NCBI GenBank assembly: GCA_943349075.1
Contig: CALQYY010000003.1
Coordinates: 1 to 40,725 of the forward strand
Direction of reading: 5' to 3'
Source of the DNA: Candidatus Magasanikiibacteriota bacterium
Lineage (GTDB): Bacteria > Patescibacteriota > Patescibacteriia > Magasanikbacterales > 2-02-FULL-50-9b
DNA length: 40,725 bases
The position numbers were made by a program, and so were the translations under genes. Of this stretch, positions 25,913-36,606 are shown piece by piece (the stretch's first letter is position 1; each line of letters begins with the position of its first letter). The notes under the pieces are model-generated. The model was given only the letters and a program-made list of their open reading frames with translations, did no database searches and was not told the origin of the DNA.

Positions 25913-26668
25913 TTATTTAAACTTTTCTTCAGGCCAAAAACCCATGCGTTCAATATTGTCGACATATTTTTTGGTGAATCGTTTGTTGTCGAGTACATTC
26001 ATCGTGTCCACCATATAAACAAAATCGATGAGCAAAAGAACAACTGCGACAACAGCTGCAGCAATATATCGATTCACTAAATCGTCGCCATACGAAATAA
26101 GCGTGACACCGATGAGCGCGGCAGCGATTGAACCAAGTACTCCCCATGCCCAAATTCCCATGCGTTCAACGCGCAGCGCATGAATTTTCTGGCGCGACTC
26201 CGTTGCTTGACCTGAGATTGTCATGAGCTCGGCAAACAAAAGTTCGCCTTTTTTGCTTGAAATCTTATCGAAACCGTAGAGCTGCTGCGTTATGCGACGA
26301 AACATTTCATTGGTGTCGTCGTAGCGCTGAAATGGTAAAACTTCAAATGCGTGGAGGTATGATTCGATTGCTTCGCGTACAAGATCAAACCATGGGATCT
26401 GATTTTCGCTACGAGAAAAAGCTCGAGCTAAGTGGTGTATGCGGCGTAATTTATTGAGCTCAACAGATACCGCATCAGACAAACTGTTATATCGAGCAAT
26501 TGCATTGCTGATAAAAAAAGTAACAAGAAGACCGAAAATAATGCCCAGCAAAATCGTTGTAGCAGACCCCCACTCAAGCTGATGACCAGTTGTGAGCATT
26601 GCAAGCACCCATGAGATCGCTCCGATTGCCAAAAGATGTAACAGAAAATGAACAATGCGTTTAAACAT
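25913..26668 (-). CDS. Membrane protein, DUF4239/bestrophin-like
   Basis: TM-rich ends with a long central soluble helical domain; family assignment tentative. Confidence 0.7.
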   Translation of the reverse strand: MFKRIVHFLLHLLAIGAISWVLAMLTTGHQLEWGSATTILLGIIFGLLVTFFISNAIARYNSLSDAVSVELNKLRRIHHLARAFSRSENQIPWFDLVREAIESYLHAFEVLPFQRYDDTNEMFRRITQQLYGFDKISSKKGELLFAELMTISGQATESRQKIHALRVERMGIWAWGVLGSIAAALIGVTLISYGDDLVNRYIAAAVVAVVLLLIDFVYMVDTMNVLDNKRFTKKYVDNIERMGFWPEEKFK

Positions 26669-26724
26669 ACGCGAAATATTTTTTATTTATTGTAGTATAC
26701 CGAATTTTGAGATGAATCGCAAAA

Positions 26725-27813
26725 TTATTTTAGAAGCAATGCGATGTCGCGATACGTGACAGCAACAACAAGAAGCATGAGGAGTGCAAAGCCAATAAGG
26801 TGTGCATATTGCTCAATTTCCCCGCGCATTTTTTTGCCAATAACTTTTTCGAAAATCACAAACAATGCACGACCACCATCAAGTGATGGAATTGGCAACA
26901 CATTGAGCACTCCCAAGTTAATCGAGAGCATTGCCATAAGTTGAAGCAACGGCCCAAAACCACTCGCAGCAACCTTTCCTGTTACAACCGCAATACCAAC
27001 CGGCCCCGACACGCCCTCTTGCAATTCACCACTCTGAACAAGTTTTGAGACAATCGTTCCGAGGGTTTTAAAAATCAAAAGCGATACGTCTTTTGTTTCT
27101 GTTCCCGCCTTAACAATCGCTGATGTAAATGGATAACGGACTGAAGCAACATCAACCATGTTCACACCAATTCCCGTCACACCTGGTTGAATTTCTCCAG
27201 GAATAACCGTCAAGCTCTTTTTTTCTTTCTGACGAACTACTTCAAGCGCAACCGTTTTTCCACCACTGTTCGAAACAATATTTTTTACACGGTCCGATGA
27301 TGGAAATTCATCTGACTCAACCTTCGAAATTTCATCACCCACTTTAATCCCCGCACGCTCCGCTGGACTCCCTTTCATAACACCGCCAACTACCAGCCGC
27401 TTGTTTGAAACAATCGCATCTGGATCTTGAAATCCAGCAGGCATATCAACGCCTGTCATGAAAAGTCCTAGAAAAATTACATAACCAAGCGCAAAATTCA
27501 TCACAACTCCAGCAAGCAAAATCACCAAACGTTGCCATGTTTTCTTGTGCGCAAAACTATCGTTGTCGCTAGAATCGCTTCCGTCTTCGCCTTTTAAACG
27601 AACAAAACCACCGAGTGGAATCCAGTTTGCCGTATAGTCTGTCCCGTTTTTATGAAAAATTTTTGCAATTTTTGGTGGAAACCCAAAACCAAATTCATAT
27701 ACACGCACACCAAATTTCCGAGCCATATAAAAATGACCCCACTCGTGCGCAATCACGAGTACAAACAAAACCAGAATAAAAACACCAATGGAAAACAATG
27801 CTGATAAAATCAT
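26725..27813 (-). CDS. rseP: RIP/site-2 metalloprotease with PDZ domain
   Basis: HEWGH zinc motif, PDZ region GVMKGSPAERAGIKVGDEI, NVLPIPSLDGG; start trimmed. Confidence 0.95.
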   Translation of the reverse strand: MILSALFSIGVFILVLFVLVIAHEWGHFYMARKFGVRVYEFGFGFPPKIAKIFHKNGTDYTANWIPLGGFVRLKGEDGSDSSDNDSFAHKKTWQRLVILLAGVVMNFALGYVIFLGLFMTGVDMPAGFQDPDAIVSNKRLVVGGVMKGSPAERAGIKVGDEISKVESDEFPSSDRVKNIVSNSGGKTVALEVVRQKEKKSLTVIPGEIQPGVTGIGVNMVDVASVRYPFTSAIVKAGTETKDVSLLIFKTLGTIVSKLVQSGELQEGVSGPVGIAVVTGKVAASGFGPLLQLMAMLSINLGVLNVLPIPSLDGGRALFVIFEKVIGKKMRGEIEQYAHLIGFALLMLLVVAVTYRDIALLLK

Positions 27814-27814
27814 A

Positions 27815-29161
27815 TTATGAAATGAGATTTTGAACTTCTGAAATTTTTTGATGCATGACATCAGCCGATTTCGCTTCTAGATTTAATCGCAAAAGCGGCT
27901 CTGTGTTTGATGGTCGTACATTAAACCACCAATCGCCCATATCAAAGAGCAATCCATCGAGTCGTGAAACAGATTTAGCAATAGGCGCGTAAACTGATTC
28001 GATTTTTTCTAATGCTGCGGCGCGATCATGCACCTCAAAATTAATTTCTCCCGAATGCGCATCACTCAAAAATTCCGCTGCCAAAACCGACAATGGTTTT
28101 CCTGATGTTTGAAGCAGTTTCAAGACAAATAACATTGCTGCTTCCGCACACTCAACGCTAAAATACTCTTGAAAATAAAAGTGACACGAGAGTTCTCCTG
28201 CAAAAATTGCACCGTTTTCGCGCATCTGTTTTTTGATAAACGCGTGCCCAACACGAGACATTTCAGGAACTCCACCAGCCGCTTCAACTGCACGCGCAAC
28301 TGCACGACGCGAACGAAGATCGAATAAAATTTTTGCACCCTGATGTGTGCGAAGTAATTCTTGTCCGATAAGACCTGTTAATACATCGCCACCGATCATA
28401 TTACCGAGCTCATCAACAAAACCAACACGATCACCATCTCCATCGAACGCGAGACCAACTGACGCTCCGCGTGACACAACTTCGTGCTTTAACGCCTCAA
28501 GCGTTTTTTCTTTTAGTGGATTTGCTTCGTGATTTGGAAATGTTCCATCCGGCGTTTCATACATCACATGCGCCGAAACCATCGGCACGCGCGCGAGCAA
28601 TTTTCGAATTACCGCACCTTCCATACCATTGCCACAATCAATCACTACTGACAGCGGCTTTGATTCGTCAAGCGAAACCATGGAAAAAATTTTATCCAAA
28701 CAATCATCAAACACCTCGCGATCCTGAGTTGTTCCCGCTTCCGGCGCCGAAACAAAATCACCCGCAAGCGCGCGCGCCTTAATTTCGAGCAAACCACTTG
28801 CCTCACCCACCGGCATACCATTTCCGAGGAGCATTTTCATGCCGTTCCACTCCCCCGTATTATGGGAGGCTGTGATCATAATTCCCCCATCATTTCCCTC
28901 ATAGCCCGCGGTTGCAAAATACAAAATCGGTGTTGTGACACACCCAACTTTGATGAGTTTGACGCCCGACGAAACTGCTGCAGCCTCTATTGCTGAGACC
29001 ATTTCAGGGCTTGAGACACGCATATCCCACCCCAAAACAAGTGTTTTTATGTCAAAATGTTCGATAAATGCACGCGCAATTTGAGCGGCGCCCGCAGCGT
29101 CCCACTCCTCTCCATAAACTCCACGAACGTCGTATGCTTTAAAAACTTTAGGTAATAACAT
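27815..29161 (-). CDS. Phosphomannomutase/phosphoglucomutase
   Basis: FKAYDVRGVYGEEW, TASHNTGEWNGMK, AFDGDGDRVGFVDE, RPSNTEPLLRLNLEA. Confidence 0.95.
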   Translation of the reverse strand: MLLPKVFKAYDVRGVYGEEWDAAGAAQIARAFIEHFDIKTLVLGWDMRVSSPEMVSAIEAAAVSSGVKLIKVGCVTTPILYFATAGYEGNDGGIMITASHNTGEWNGMKMLLGNGMPVGEASGLLEIKARALAGDFVSAPEAGTTQDREVFDDCLDKIFSMVSLDESKPLSVVIDCGNGMEGAVIRKLLARVPMVSAHVMYETPDGTFPNHEANPLKEKTLEALKHEVVSRGASVGLAFDGDGDRVGFVDELGNMIGGDVLTGLIGQELLRTHQGAKILFDLRSRRAVARAVEAAGGVPEMSRVGHAFIKKQMRENGAIFAGELSCHFYFQEYFSVECAEAAMLFVLKLLQTSGKPLSVLAAEFLSDAHSGEINFEVHDRAAALEKIESVYAPIAKSVSRLDGLLFDMGDWWFNVRPSNTEPLLRLNLEAKSADVMHQKISEVQNLIS

Positions 29162-29177
29162 ATTTTTCTCTAATTCA

Positions 29178-29206
29178 TTGACGTTTCAGGCAAAATTAGC
29201 TATGAT
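29178..29206 (+). promoter_or_regulatory. sigma70-like promoter for the LemA-like/clpC operon
   Basis: TTGACG (29178-29183), 17-bp spacer, TATGAT (29201-29206). Confidence 0.55.
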
Positions 29207-29224
29207 TTCTGCATACATTTTCCT

Positions 29225-29620
29225 ATGTCCTTTAAGAACACTCCAAACGTCTGGCGAGATTATAACACACAGCGAGAACGCAGGTATCACTACCTTCCAA
29301 AGCTCATTTCCGTCAGTCGCGGCTATCTTAAAGACAATCAGCGGGAAATTTTTGCCATCGTTGAAACTGTCGAACGGGCGCGTCAACTCAAGGCGCTTGG
29401 CCTTGCCCTTCTCGGCGAACAGCTCGACGCAGAAAAAAAACTTACCAAAGAAATTCGCTCCCTGATCGTTCTTTGCAAACACCATCCAGCGCTTCTAGCA
29501 AAAAACGCATACATGGATCTCGAGCACGAACTTCTCGATGCCGATGCGCACATGCACGCGCTCCACGCCTTACTCATCGGCTCCCAAAAACAGCCCTATG
29601 GAATCAGAACTCTTCACTAA
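29225..29620 (+). CDS. LemA-like soluble protein (tentative)
   Basis: YLPKLISVSRGYLKDNQREIFAIVETVERAR...ALLAKNAYMDLEHELLDADAHM resembles the LemA helical core; no obvious TM. Confidence 0.5.
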   Translation: MSFKNTPNVWRDYNTQRERRYHYLPKLISVSRGYLKDNQREIFAIVETVERARQLKALGLALLGEQLDAEKKLTKEIRSLIVLCKHHPALLAKNAYMDLEHELLDADAHMHALHALLIGSQKQPYGIRTLH

Positions 29621-32108
29621 CAAATCGACGTTTCATTTTCGAAACGTAATTGCACAAGCATTTCATCACGCAGCCCTCGCGGGAACAAAAGTGGTCACCC
29701 CACTTCATTTGTTATTAGCCCTCGTTCAAGAAACTGGCAGTATTGGCGAAGAGATTGTGCGTCGTGCAGGAGTTCGCCCTGATATGCTCGTCGCACTGCT
29801 AGCACTCGCCGATGTTGTTGAGCTAAATCGCAGCGCAGTTTTATCACCAACCTCAAAACGCGTCATTGAAAAAGCGGTGATGCGCGCAGCACAAGGCAAC
29901 CATTCGTACATTGGTACAGAACATTTGCTCCACGGCTTAATCGAAGCCGCGCTTCCGGAAATTGAAATTGTTTTTAAGAACCCTGCAGTCAAAGTGAAAG
30001 AGTTAACGCAACAGCTTGAAATCGCACTCAAAAGTGCTGGCAAACTTCCTGAGATGCTCTACCAAATCTGGGGAGAAAACCAAATCAAGCAAACATGGAA
30101 AGGCGCGCCCGACAAATCAAAAAAGTTGCCCGCACTTGAATATTTTGGAAACGAACTCACGAATGAAGCGCATGCCGCAAAACTCGATCCTGTGATTGGA
30201 CGTGATGAAGAAATTGAACGCATGATTCATATTCTTGCGCGTCGAACAAAAAACAATCCACTGCTTCTCGGAGAACCAGGCGTTGGAAAAACTGCGATTG
30301 TTGAAGGTCTTGCAAAACGTGTTTTGTCAGGACAGGTTCCACCACAACTACTCGGCAAACGAATTTTCGCGGTTGATCTTGGTCTCATGATTGCGGGCAC
30401 GATGTATCGCGGTGAATTTGAATCACGCATCAAACAATTAGTCGACGAAGTTCGCGCAAATCCTGATATCATTTTGTTCATCGATGAAATCCATTCGATT
30501 GTTGGTGCTGGCTCATCAAACGGCACACTCGATGCGGCAAATCTCTTAAAGCCAGCACTTGCCCGCGGTGAGCTTCGTGTCATTGGCGCAACAACATTCG
30601 ATGAATTCAAAAAACATATCGAGCACGATGCAGCGCTTGAGCGTCGATTTCAAACAGTGAGCGTTCGCGAACCATCAACTGAAGAAACAATTGAAATTTT
30701 GTCGCACATCAAAGGCCACTACGAACGATTCCATGGAATTTCGGTTGGGCCTGATGCAGTGCACGCAGCGGTGAATCTCGCACACAAATATTTTCCTGAG
30801 AAACGCTTTCCAGACAAAGCAATTGATTTGCTTGACGAAGCGATGAGCGCAGTTAAAGTACAAACAGCGAATGTTACAACAGCCGAACTTCAAAGCCAGC
30901 TCACACAATCGCTCAAAGAAGTTGTTGTGAAAAAACAAAAAGCAATTATCAAAGAGTCGTACGAAGAGGCGCAAAAACTCAAGGCCGAAGAGCAGCAAAT
31001 CGCACTGCAGTTGAATGCTATTTTAGATGACCAGAAAAACGCGGCTCCGCGCGGCGCTGTAACAGCTCAAGATATTCACGCTGTTATCGAGCGAATTCTT
31101 CGTCGCCCCATCAGCGAGCGCGAAACAATTGCGCCAAAAGAATCGCTTCATGCATTTTTGTCTGCACGCGTTTTTGGACAAGACGACGTTCTCACAACCG
31201 TCACACACGCAATCACCAAAGCGCGCCTTGGTCTGCACGAAGAAAACCGCCCGCTTGCATCATTTTTGTTTGTCGGCTCATCTGGTGTTGGAAAAACAGA
31301 ACTCGCAAAATTAATTGCAGCTGGCATTTATGGCGATCCAAAAGCGCTCATTCGCCTGGACATGACCGAATTTTCGGAAGGATTTTCTGTGTCAAAAATG
31401 ATGGGCTCCCCTGCGGGCTATGTTGGCTATCGCGAAGGAACAACAATTGTTGACCGCCTCCGCCGCCAACCGATGAGCGTTTTGCTTTTCGACGAAATCG
31501 ACAAAGCCCACCCCGATGTGCTCAATATTTTGTTGCAAATGCTTGAGGAGGGCCGCATCGCAGACGCAAGCGGCAAAGAAGCGTCGGTCAAACAATCGGT
31601 CATCATTCTCACCTACCAAATTGCGCCCGAAGAAATTACCGGCTCAAGTTTTGGATTTAGCTCGGATGCCGTTGTTCGTTCAAGCGATGCTGTTCGAGCG
31701 ACACTTTACAACAGCTTGAAACCAGAACTTCTCAACCGTATCGACAATGCGTGCGTATTCAAGCCACTTGATAATGACAGTTTAACCAAAATCGCCGTTA
31801 AACAATTGAACGATTTTACAACTCGCCTTCTCAAGCGATCAATCGTTTTGAATTGGGATGAAAAAGTCATTGAACTCATCACCGCAAAATCATCCGACAC
31901 CAAAGAAGGCGCGCGCAAAGTTCGCCACATCATCGAAAACGCAATTGAACAAAAATTGATTGCACATTTATCGATGAATCCAGACACATCTGAGTATCGG
32001 ATTGATACAAAAAATGATATACTGGGCGTCGAACCAATCTATGCCACAGTTCGTGGGAGCGCCTCTAAAACTAAATCCCGAACCAAACGACGAGTCTTAC
32101 AGGGCTAA
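29598..32108 (+). CDS. clpC: ATP-dependent Clp protease ATP-binding subunit, ClpC type
   Basis: N-domain, two Walker A (GEPGVGKT, GSSGVGKTE), short middle domain, FGF loop typical of ClpP-partner Clps. Confidence 0.92.
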   Translation: MESELFTNKSTFHFRNVIAQAFHHAALAGTKVVTPLHLLLALVQETGSIGEEIVRRAGVRPDMLVALLALADVVELNRSAVLSPTSKRVIEKAVMRAAQGNHSYIGTEHLLHGLIEAALPEIEIVFKNPAVKVKELTQQLEIALKSAGKLPEMLYQIWGENQIKQTWKGAPDKSKKLPALEYFGNELTNEAHAAKLDPVIGRDEEIERMIHILARRTKNNPLLLGEPGVGKTAIVEGLAKRVLSGQVPPQLLGKRIFAVDLGLMIAGTMYRGEFESRIKQLVDEVRANPDIILFIDEIHSIVGAGSSNGTLDAANLLKPALARGELRVIGATTFDEFKKHIEHDAALERRFQTVSVREPSTEETIEILSHIKGHYERFHGISVGPDAVHAAVNLAHKYFPEKRFPDKAIDLLDEAMSAVKVQTANVTTAELQSQLTQSLKEVVVKKQKAIIKESYEEAQKLKAEEQQIALQLNAILDDQKNAAPRGAVTAQDIHAVIERILRRPISERETIAPKESLHAFLSARVFGQDDVLTTVTHAITKARLGLHEENRPLASFLFVGSSGVGKTELAKLIAAGIYGDPKALIRLDMTEFSEGFSVSKMMGSPAGYVGYREGTTIVDRLRRQPMSVLLFDEIDKAHPDVLNILLQMLEEGRIADASGKEASVKQSVIILTYQIAPEEITGSSFGFSSDAVVRSSDAVRATLYNSLKPELLNRIDNACVFKPLDNDSLTKIAVKQLNDFTTRLLKRSIVLNWDEKVIELITAKSSDTKEGARKVRHIIENAIEQKLIAHLSMNPDTSEYRIDTKNDILGVEPIYATVRGSASKTKSRTKRRVLQG

Positions 32109-32469
32109 TCTTCATGCTGCAAATCTAAACAGCGCTCGCGAAGAACAAGAAAGACCTGAAGAAACAAATTTTTCAGGACAATATACGCCACCATCTGGCG
32201 ATGATTACGAAATCAATCGATCACCTACACAATTTTCTGACATGAGTGCAGACGTGGAGGACGGTGACGACCAATCCGATTTTGAGGCAGGTTATAATTC
32301 GGCGGTTGGCGACGGATCATTTCTTAAAGAAAAACTTGTTTCGTGGGCAGTAGGAATTTTTTCACCACCCGGAACAGGCCCTATGTTTGGCAGTGGCGCA
32401 TCACTCATACAGTGGATTTTCCGCGAAGACGACCCATCTGAAACATCAAACGAAAACGAAGAAACCTAA
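32041..32469 (+). CDS. Hypothetical protein overlapping the clpC 3' end
   Basis: MPQFVGAPLKLNPEPN...; 68-bp overlap with clpC, same strand. Confidence 0.6.
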   Translation: MPQFVGAPLKLNPEPNDESYRANLHAANLNSAREEQERPEETNFSGQYTPPSGDDYEINRSPTQFSDMSADVEDGDDQSDFEAGYNSAVGDGSFLKEKLVSWAVGIFSPPGTGPMFGSGASLIQWIFREDDPSETSNENEET

Positions 32470-32480
32470 CGCTCTTTTCT

Positions 32481-33740
32481 ATGGAAATCGAAAAAAAGAA
32501 ACTTTTAGCCGCAGCAGGAATCATACTCCTCACAACACTGCTTGGAATTCTTGTGTACAAAGTCTATTTTGCACCAGCGCCTGAGCAGCCAATTCCCGAA
32601 GACGTCTCTGGCGACATAACTCCAAATCAACTTACCGAATCCGATGCGCGCGACAAATCGATTGGTGTTGATGCGGGTGAACTTGCAAGCGGCTTTGAGC
32701 GACCACCGCTTGAGACTGCAGCGCAAGTAGTTCAAGGCGACGGCGGCCAAATCAACGTTGCAGTCACAACAGTCATTTCAAATCCGACAGCAGCGCTCAC
32801 CACCGGATCGAGCGATGGAACATTTCAATTTTACGACCGACTCGATGGACGTTTTTACAAAGCCGATGAAGACGGCAACAAAATTCCACTCTCGCAAGAA
32901 ATTTTTCCAGCAGTCCAAAGTGTAACGTGGGCACCAAACAAAACCATCGCCGCAATGACCTTTCCCGATGGAAAAAAGGCTGTCTATGATTTCAACGCAA
33001 AAAAACAATACTCGATTCCATCACACTGGAACGACGTAAATTTTTCGCCGGATTCAAAACAGATGGCGGGAAAAACAGATAGTCCTGATCCAAAACTTCG
33101 ATATTTGTTTACATCAAACATCGATGGAACAAACGCGCTTCCGATTGAACCGCTTGGCGAAAACGGCAACAAAGTAATTGTTAGCTGGTCACCCAACAAC
33201 CAAGTAATCGCGTTTTCTCGAACCGCTCCCGCGCTCGGCGGCGGTGGCGATCGTCAAGGCGTTTTGTTTATCGGAAAAAATGGCGAGAACTTCAGACAGC
33301 TCACCGTCGAAGGAATGGGCTTCCAACCAAGCTGGTCACCACAGGGCGATCGTGTGCTCTATAGCGCACACAACGGTTCGTCAGACCTAAAACCAACACT
33401 CTGGATTGATGGTGGTAGCGACGAAACAGTTGGTGCCGCAAAAAATTATTTAGGCATCGACACCTGGGCAAGTAAGTGCACTTTTTTGAACAACGATGAA
33501 GTTCTCTGTGCAGTTCCCGACCCTTCACGCTTGCTCCCTGGAATTGGATTTGCACCACAGCTTGCAACCAACACAAATGACACTGTCTACAAAGTTAACA
33601 TTCGCTCAGGCCTTCAAACAATTGTTGGAAAACCAGACGGCGATCACACCATCGACACACTTTCAGTTTCCGCAGACGGCACCAATCTTTTCATGAAAGA
33701 AAGCGGTTCTGGAGAAATTCTAAAAATGCAGCTCAAATAG
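32481..33740 (+). CDS. Membrane-anchored beta-propeller (TolB/WD40-like) protein
   Basis: N-terminal TM, repeated VTWAPN, NFSPDSKQ, VSWSPNNQ, PSWSPQGDRVLYSA blades. Confidence 0.8.
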   Translation: MEIEKKKLLAAAGIILLTTLLGILVYKVYFAPAPEQPIPEDVSGDITPNQLTESDARDKSIGVDAGELASGFERPPLETAAQVVQGDGGQINVAVTTVISNPTAALTTGSSDGTFQFYDRLDGRFYKADEDGNKIPLSQEIFPAVQSVTWAPNKTIAAMTFPDGKKAVYDFNAKKQYSIPSHWNDVNFSPDSKQMAGKTDSPDPKLRYLFTSNIDGTNALPIEPLGENGNKVIVSWSPNNQVIAFSRTAPALGGGGDRQGVLFIGKNGENFRQLTVEGMGFQPSWSPQGDRVLYSAHNGSSDLKPTLWIDGGSDETVGAAKNYLGIDTWASKCTFLNNDEVLCAVPDPSRLLPGIGFAPQLATNTNDTVYKVNIRSGLQTIVGKPDGDHTIDTLSVSADGTNLFMKESGSGEILKMQLK

Positions 33741-33741
33741 T

Positions 33742-34413
33742 ATGCAAAAGCACTGGCTACTTATTGCGATGGTTGCGATTATCACACTTTTTGTAGGTGG
33801 TGGAATAATCTACCAAATTACATCGTCCCGAACGCCAGTGTCCCAACCACAAGCAAAAGCTGCGCTCACCGAACCGACAATTAAAATCACCGACCCTCAA
33901 CGCGGAAATCAAAATGCCCCGCTTACCATTGTATATTTTAGCGATTTTGGGTGCGATAGTTGCGCGGGCGCGGACCCAATTCTTACAGCTCTTGAAAAAG
34001 AATTTCCAGACAAGATTCGTTTTGTTTGGAAAGATTTTCCAACGCACAAAAATATTTTTCCCGAATCATTTGAGATCCACAAAGCTGCACGCTGCGCCGC
34101 AACGCTCGGCAAATTTTGGGATTTTGAACGAACTGCTTTTTTGCATAACAGTGAGATTCGTTTGAATACCCCTATGCTGGACAAAATCATCACAGAATCC
34201 GGTCTGAGCACCAAAGCACTTGCTGAATGTATGAGTTCCCCAGCAGTCACTGGTGTCATCGAAGAAAATGTTGACGAAGGAAAGCGATTAGGAGTAACAG
34301 CGACACCGACTTTTTTTCTCAACAATATTCGATACGAAGGAGTTATGCCCTACTATCAATTCGCTGGAACTATTAGAAAAATGCTTGCGAAAATCGAATA
34401 TGACAAAAACTAG
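33742..34413 (+). CDS. DsbA-family thioredoxin-like oxidoreductase
   Basis: N-terminal TM, YFSDFGCDSCAGADP (CxxC), cis-Pro region VTATPTFFLN. Confidence 0.9.
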   Translation: MQKHWLLIAMVAIITLFVGGGIIYQITSSRTPVSQPQAKAALTEPTIKITDPQRGNQNAPLTIVYFSDFGCDSCAGADPILTALEKEFPDKIRFVWKDFPTHKNIFPESFEIHKAARCAATLGKFWDFERTAFLHNSEIRLNTPMLDKIITESGLSTKALAECMSSPAVTGVIEENVDEGKRLGVTATPTFFLNNIRYEGVMPYYQFAGTIRKMLAKIEYDKN

Positions 34414-34416
34414 CTT

Positions 34417-36606
34417 ATGAAAATCATTTTATTTTTTCTCGCAACACTTTTTTTCATTCCAACAAATGCGCATTCTGCAGGCCTCTTTGAGTCATGTAAT
34501 CCTTCGTTTTGCGACAGCGATCTGCAGTGTCCTGGATTTCAAATGTTTGGACAATCGCTCCAAAAAGAACAGAAATGTTGGCCGGAAAAAACATACAAAC
34601 CATGCGGATCAAGTGGTGATTGTAAAGCAATTGGCGATTGTGTTGTTGGAAATACCGTAGACACGGTCACCAGTCCTGTCGCATTTTGTATCGATAAAAA
34701 GTATTACCCACCCGGTGATAAAGGTGTTGCTATCCAGGATAAATGTATCTCGACAAAGAATTGTGGCGCTAACGAACAGTGTGTTCGAATAACTCGCTAC
34801 GACAAAGAGACCTTTGGAACAAGTGAGTTTGTACAAAATAACAACTGCGTTCCACTTTCCCAACTCCCAGCATCACTTGTTTTTAAAGACACAACGGGTA
34901 GCTGTGGGCAAAACCAACAATGTTCAACCGACGAAACATGCGTTGAAAATACCTACCTTGATATTGTTGCAAAAGCAGCCTACGTTCCACTTTCCGGCCT
35001 TCTTTCTTTTAAACAACCCGTTTGCTACAAAACAAAATATTTAGCTGGTTCGTGCAAAAACTATGGGGACACCTGCCAAGTTTCCGGAACTGGCACAGGA
35101 TACTGCATGAACACACTCGATGCAGGAAATGTTGTTCTCAAATGCATTGATGTCACCTACTTGCCAGGCGGCCCCTCAGCTCCATCAAATTATGCATGCA
35201 GCACTGATTCTCAGTGCAAAGGCTCCCCTGGTTACAACTATTGCCTCATCAATCCTGTCACAAACAAAGGAAATTGTTTTTCACAAAAAACAATTTTCTC
35301 AGACATGACAAAACTTCCGGACCCTACCTGCACATTAATTGGAAAACAGGGTTGTGAAGCAACTGGAAAAGAATCAATCTGCGCATCATATCCCGATAAA
35401 GCGACCGCTGTTTGCATTAATTACGCCGGAGGCGGTGCTGCACTATCAAGCGGAGCTGGAACAGCATCGCCGGATCCATCGCAACTTCCCGATCAAAATG
35501 TTGCGCAGCAAACCTACGAAGCTTACGCACCAAAACTTCAAATCGACATCCCAAACCTAACATTTGCTGAAAATATTACCGCTGTTGATGGGCCTGGAGG
35601 AATTAAATACTTCTCTGTTCCCTATCTTGCGTCTTACATCAACGCTGTTTATAAGTACGCACTCGGTCTTGGTGTTTTGATTGCTGTAATTATGCTCATG
35701 TATGCCGGATTTCGTTGGATGAGCTCATTCGGAAATACAAAAGCAATTGAAGAAGCAAAAACAATGGTTGGAAATTCCGTCTTCGGCCTCGTACTTTTGT
35801 TCGCAGCATTCACCATCCTCTACTACATAAACCCAGAGCTGCCGAAATTATCTGCACTTCAGATTTTTGCACCAAAACAGGAAGCCTTCAAAAATCCAGC
35901 AGAAGAAAACCAGGATGGTAGTGGTGTAACAGGGTCGGTATCTTCTATTGGCACCCCTCCCGGCGTTTCCACCGCTTTATGCGAAGAAAACAAAGCACTC
36001 CCTCTTAATCCACTCGCAACACCTTTTAAAAATAAGGATTATTTTGCGTGCAAATACACAAAAAAGAGAAACATTAAGAATATTTCTCTTGTAATTATTC
36101 ACGAAGGAGGTTCAAATGCCAACGCAACAGCAGATATTTGGATAAAACGAAGCATGGATCTGAATTATGCAATCGGAGCACATTACGCAATCAACAAAGA
36201 CGGTACTATTGTTCAGTATGTGCCGGAAGATCTAATTGCAAACCATACACCAGGCGGTGGTAATGGAAATGCAAATAATTATTCAATTGGAATCGATTTG
36301 GCTATTCCAAATTGTTCGCAATCAGCAGCTTCTTGTAAACCAGACAGTGCGGGTTATAAGTGCATGAAATATACAGACGCACAATACGAAGCCCTAAAAA
36401 AATTACTTAAGGATATTTCTTCTCGAACCAAGGTTACTTACGATGACGACCACATCATTCAACATTGTGAGGTGTGTGACGCATCACACTGCGATGCACG
36501 TGGCTTAGACTGGTCAAAACTAGGATTAACACAATTAAAACATCGTACAGCAGATGGTACCTGTATCAAGCGCTGGACAACTAAAGCTGGTGGCTGCACC
36601 CAATGA
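34417..36606 (+). CDS. Cys-rich/VirB2-like pilin TM module fused to N-acetylmuramoyl-L-alanine amidase (Amidase_2-like)
   Basis: Signal peptide; Cys-rich region; YKYALGLGVLIAVIMLMYAGFRWMSSFGNTKAIEEAKTMVGNSVFGLVLLFAAFTILYYINP; LVIIHEGG, HYAINKDGTIVQYVPEDLIANHTPG, YSIGIDL. Confidence 0.8.
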   Translation: MKIILFFLATLFFIPTNAHSAGLFESCNPSFCDSDLQCPGFQMFGQSLQKEQKCWPEKTYKPCGSSGDCKAIGDCVVGNTVDTVTSPVAFCIDKKYYPPGDKGVAIQDKCISTKNCGANEQCVRITRYDKETFGTSEFVQNNNCVPLSQLPASLVFKDTTGSCGQNQQCSTDETCVENTYLDIVAKAAYVPLSGLLSFKQPVCYKTKYLAGSCKNYGDTCQVSGTGTGYCMNTLDAGNVVLKCIDVTYLPGGPSAPSNYACSTDSQCKGSPGYNYCLINPVTNKGNCFSQKTIFSDMTKLPDPTCTLIGKQGCEATGKESICASYPDKATAVCINYAGGGAALSSGAGTASPDPSQLPDQNVAQQTYEAYAPKLQIDIPNLTFAENITAVDGPGGIKYFSVPYLASYINAVYKYALGLGVLIAVIMLMYAGFRWMSSFGNTKAIEEAKTMVGNSVFGLVLLFAAFTILYYINPELPKLSALQIFAPKQEAFKNPAEENQDGSGVTGSVSSIGTPPGVSTALCEENKALPLNPLATPFKNKDYFACKYTKKRNIKNISLVIIHEGGSNANATADIWIKRSMDLNYAIGAHYAINKDGTIVQYVPEDLIANHTPGGGNGNANNYSIGIDLAIPNCSQSAASCKPDSAGYKCMKYTDAQYEALKKLLKDISSRTKVTYDDDHIIQHCEVCDASHCDARGLDWSKLGLTQLKHRTADGTCIKRWTTKAGGCTQ

